Source: JAFGKM01 sp964403465
GTDB lineage: Bacteria; Ratteibacteria; UBA8468; B48-G9; JAFGKM01
Reading direction: 5' to 3'
Assembly: GCA_964403465.1 (NCBI GenBank)
Contig: CAYOFY010000093.1
Span: forward strand, 1-5,267
DNA length: 5,267 bases
Numbering within the stretch: position 1 is the first letter of the stretch; each line of letters begins with the position of its first letter. A program made the position numbers and the translations under genes. This document shows, one piece after another, positions 5,194 to 5,267 of this stretch. Below the pieces are notes generated by a model. It had not been told where the DNA came from. It did no database searches and saw nothing but the letters and a program-made list of their open reading frames with translations.

Positions 5194-5267
5194 GCGCCCA
5201 TAGTTCAATTGGATAGAACGCCAGGTTGCGGACCTGGAAGTTGCCTGTTCAAGTCGGGCTGGGCGCA
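5194..5267 (+). tRNA. tRNA-Arg, anticodon GCG
   Basis: A complete 74-base cloverleaf without an encoded CCA inside the window. The acceptor arm GCGCCCA (5194-5200) pairs fully with TGGGCGC (5260-5266), with discriminator A at 5267. The D arm GTTC/GAAC (5203-5206, 5216-5219) encloses AATTGGATA. The anticodon arm CCAGG/CCTGG (5221-5225, 5233-5237) holds the loop TTGCGGA, giving anticodon GCG at 5228-5230, which reads arginine codon CGC. The variable loop is five bases. The T arm GCCTG/CGGGC (5243-5247, 5255-5259) has one wobble pair and loop TTCAAGT. A at D-loop position 20 and A73 agree with known arginine identity elements. Whether CCA is encoded cannot be told because the window ends at the discriminator base. 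Confidence 0.95.

Noticed and set aside
5194..5267. tRNA 3' end as an integration (att) site of a mobile element
   Set aside because: tRNA genes are common targets, but the window stops at the tRNA's last base. No integrase and no repeat of the tRNA end is seen within it.
1..5267. A novel defence, CRISPR or biosynthetic system
   Set aside because: Every gene belongs to a recognised housekeeping or conserved family. There are no repeat arrays, transposase, toxin-antitoxin pairs or unexplained long non-coding stretches.

Overview
This is a tightly packed, single-strand block of bacterial housekeeping genes that ends in a tRNA gene. All eight protein genes lie on the + strand. Seven are complete and the first is cut by the left edge. 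In order they are: the end of a LysM cell-wall-binding protein, a PhoH-family ATPase, the rRNA-maturation factor YbeY, a lipid kinase fused to a PAP2-type phosphatase domain, a DUF502 membrane protein, the repair protein RecO, and the alpha and beta subunits of a two-part class I (iron-sulfur) fumarate hydratase. After an 82-base gap with a plausible terminator comes a tRNA-Arg with anticodon GCG, whose last base is the last base of the window.

No two neighbouring coding genes are separated by more than one base, and five of the seven junctions overlap (by 71, 20, 53, 20 and 4 bases). This points to one transcription unit with translational coupling. Clear Shine-Dalgarno sequences are visible only before the lipid kinase and DUF502 genes, with a closely spaced one before the fumarase alpha gene. 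The starts of phoH, ybeY, recO and the beta subunit lack an obvious one.

The phoH-ybeY-dgk...recO order is a widely conserved bacterial core neighbourhood. Here era, often found between the kinase and recO, is absent and a DUF502 gene sits in that position. A complete split fumarase has joined the downstream end. The oxygen-sensitive fumarase, heavy use of ATA and AGA/AGG codons, moderate GC and the LysM protein with an alanine-rich helix suggest an anaerobic, diderm, deep-branching bacterium. An Omnitrophota- or Elusimicrobiota-like origin is a guess only. Codon use looks uniform along the block, with no mobile element, CRISPR array or sign of recent transfer.

Functionally the block mixes RNA quality control (PhoH, YbeY), envelope lipid-carrier chemistry (kinase-PAP2, perhaps DUF502 and LysM), recombination repair (RecO) and central carbon metabolism (fumarase). 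I do not see a new multi-gene defence or biosynthetic system. The points most worth a second look are the non-canonical third metal ligand in YbeY, the kinase-phosphatase fusion with altered PAP2 motifs, the long gene overlaps and the GCG anticodon of the tRNA.
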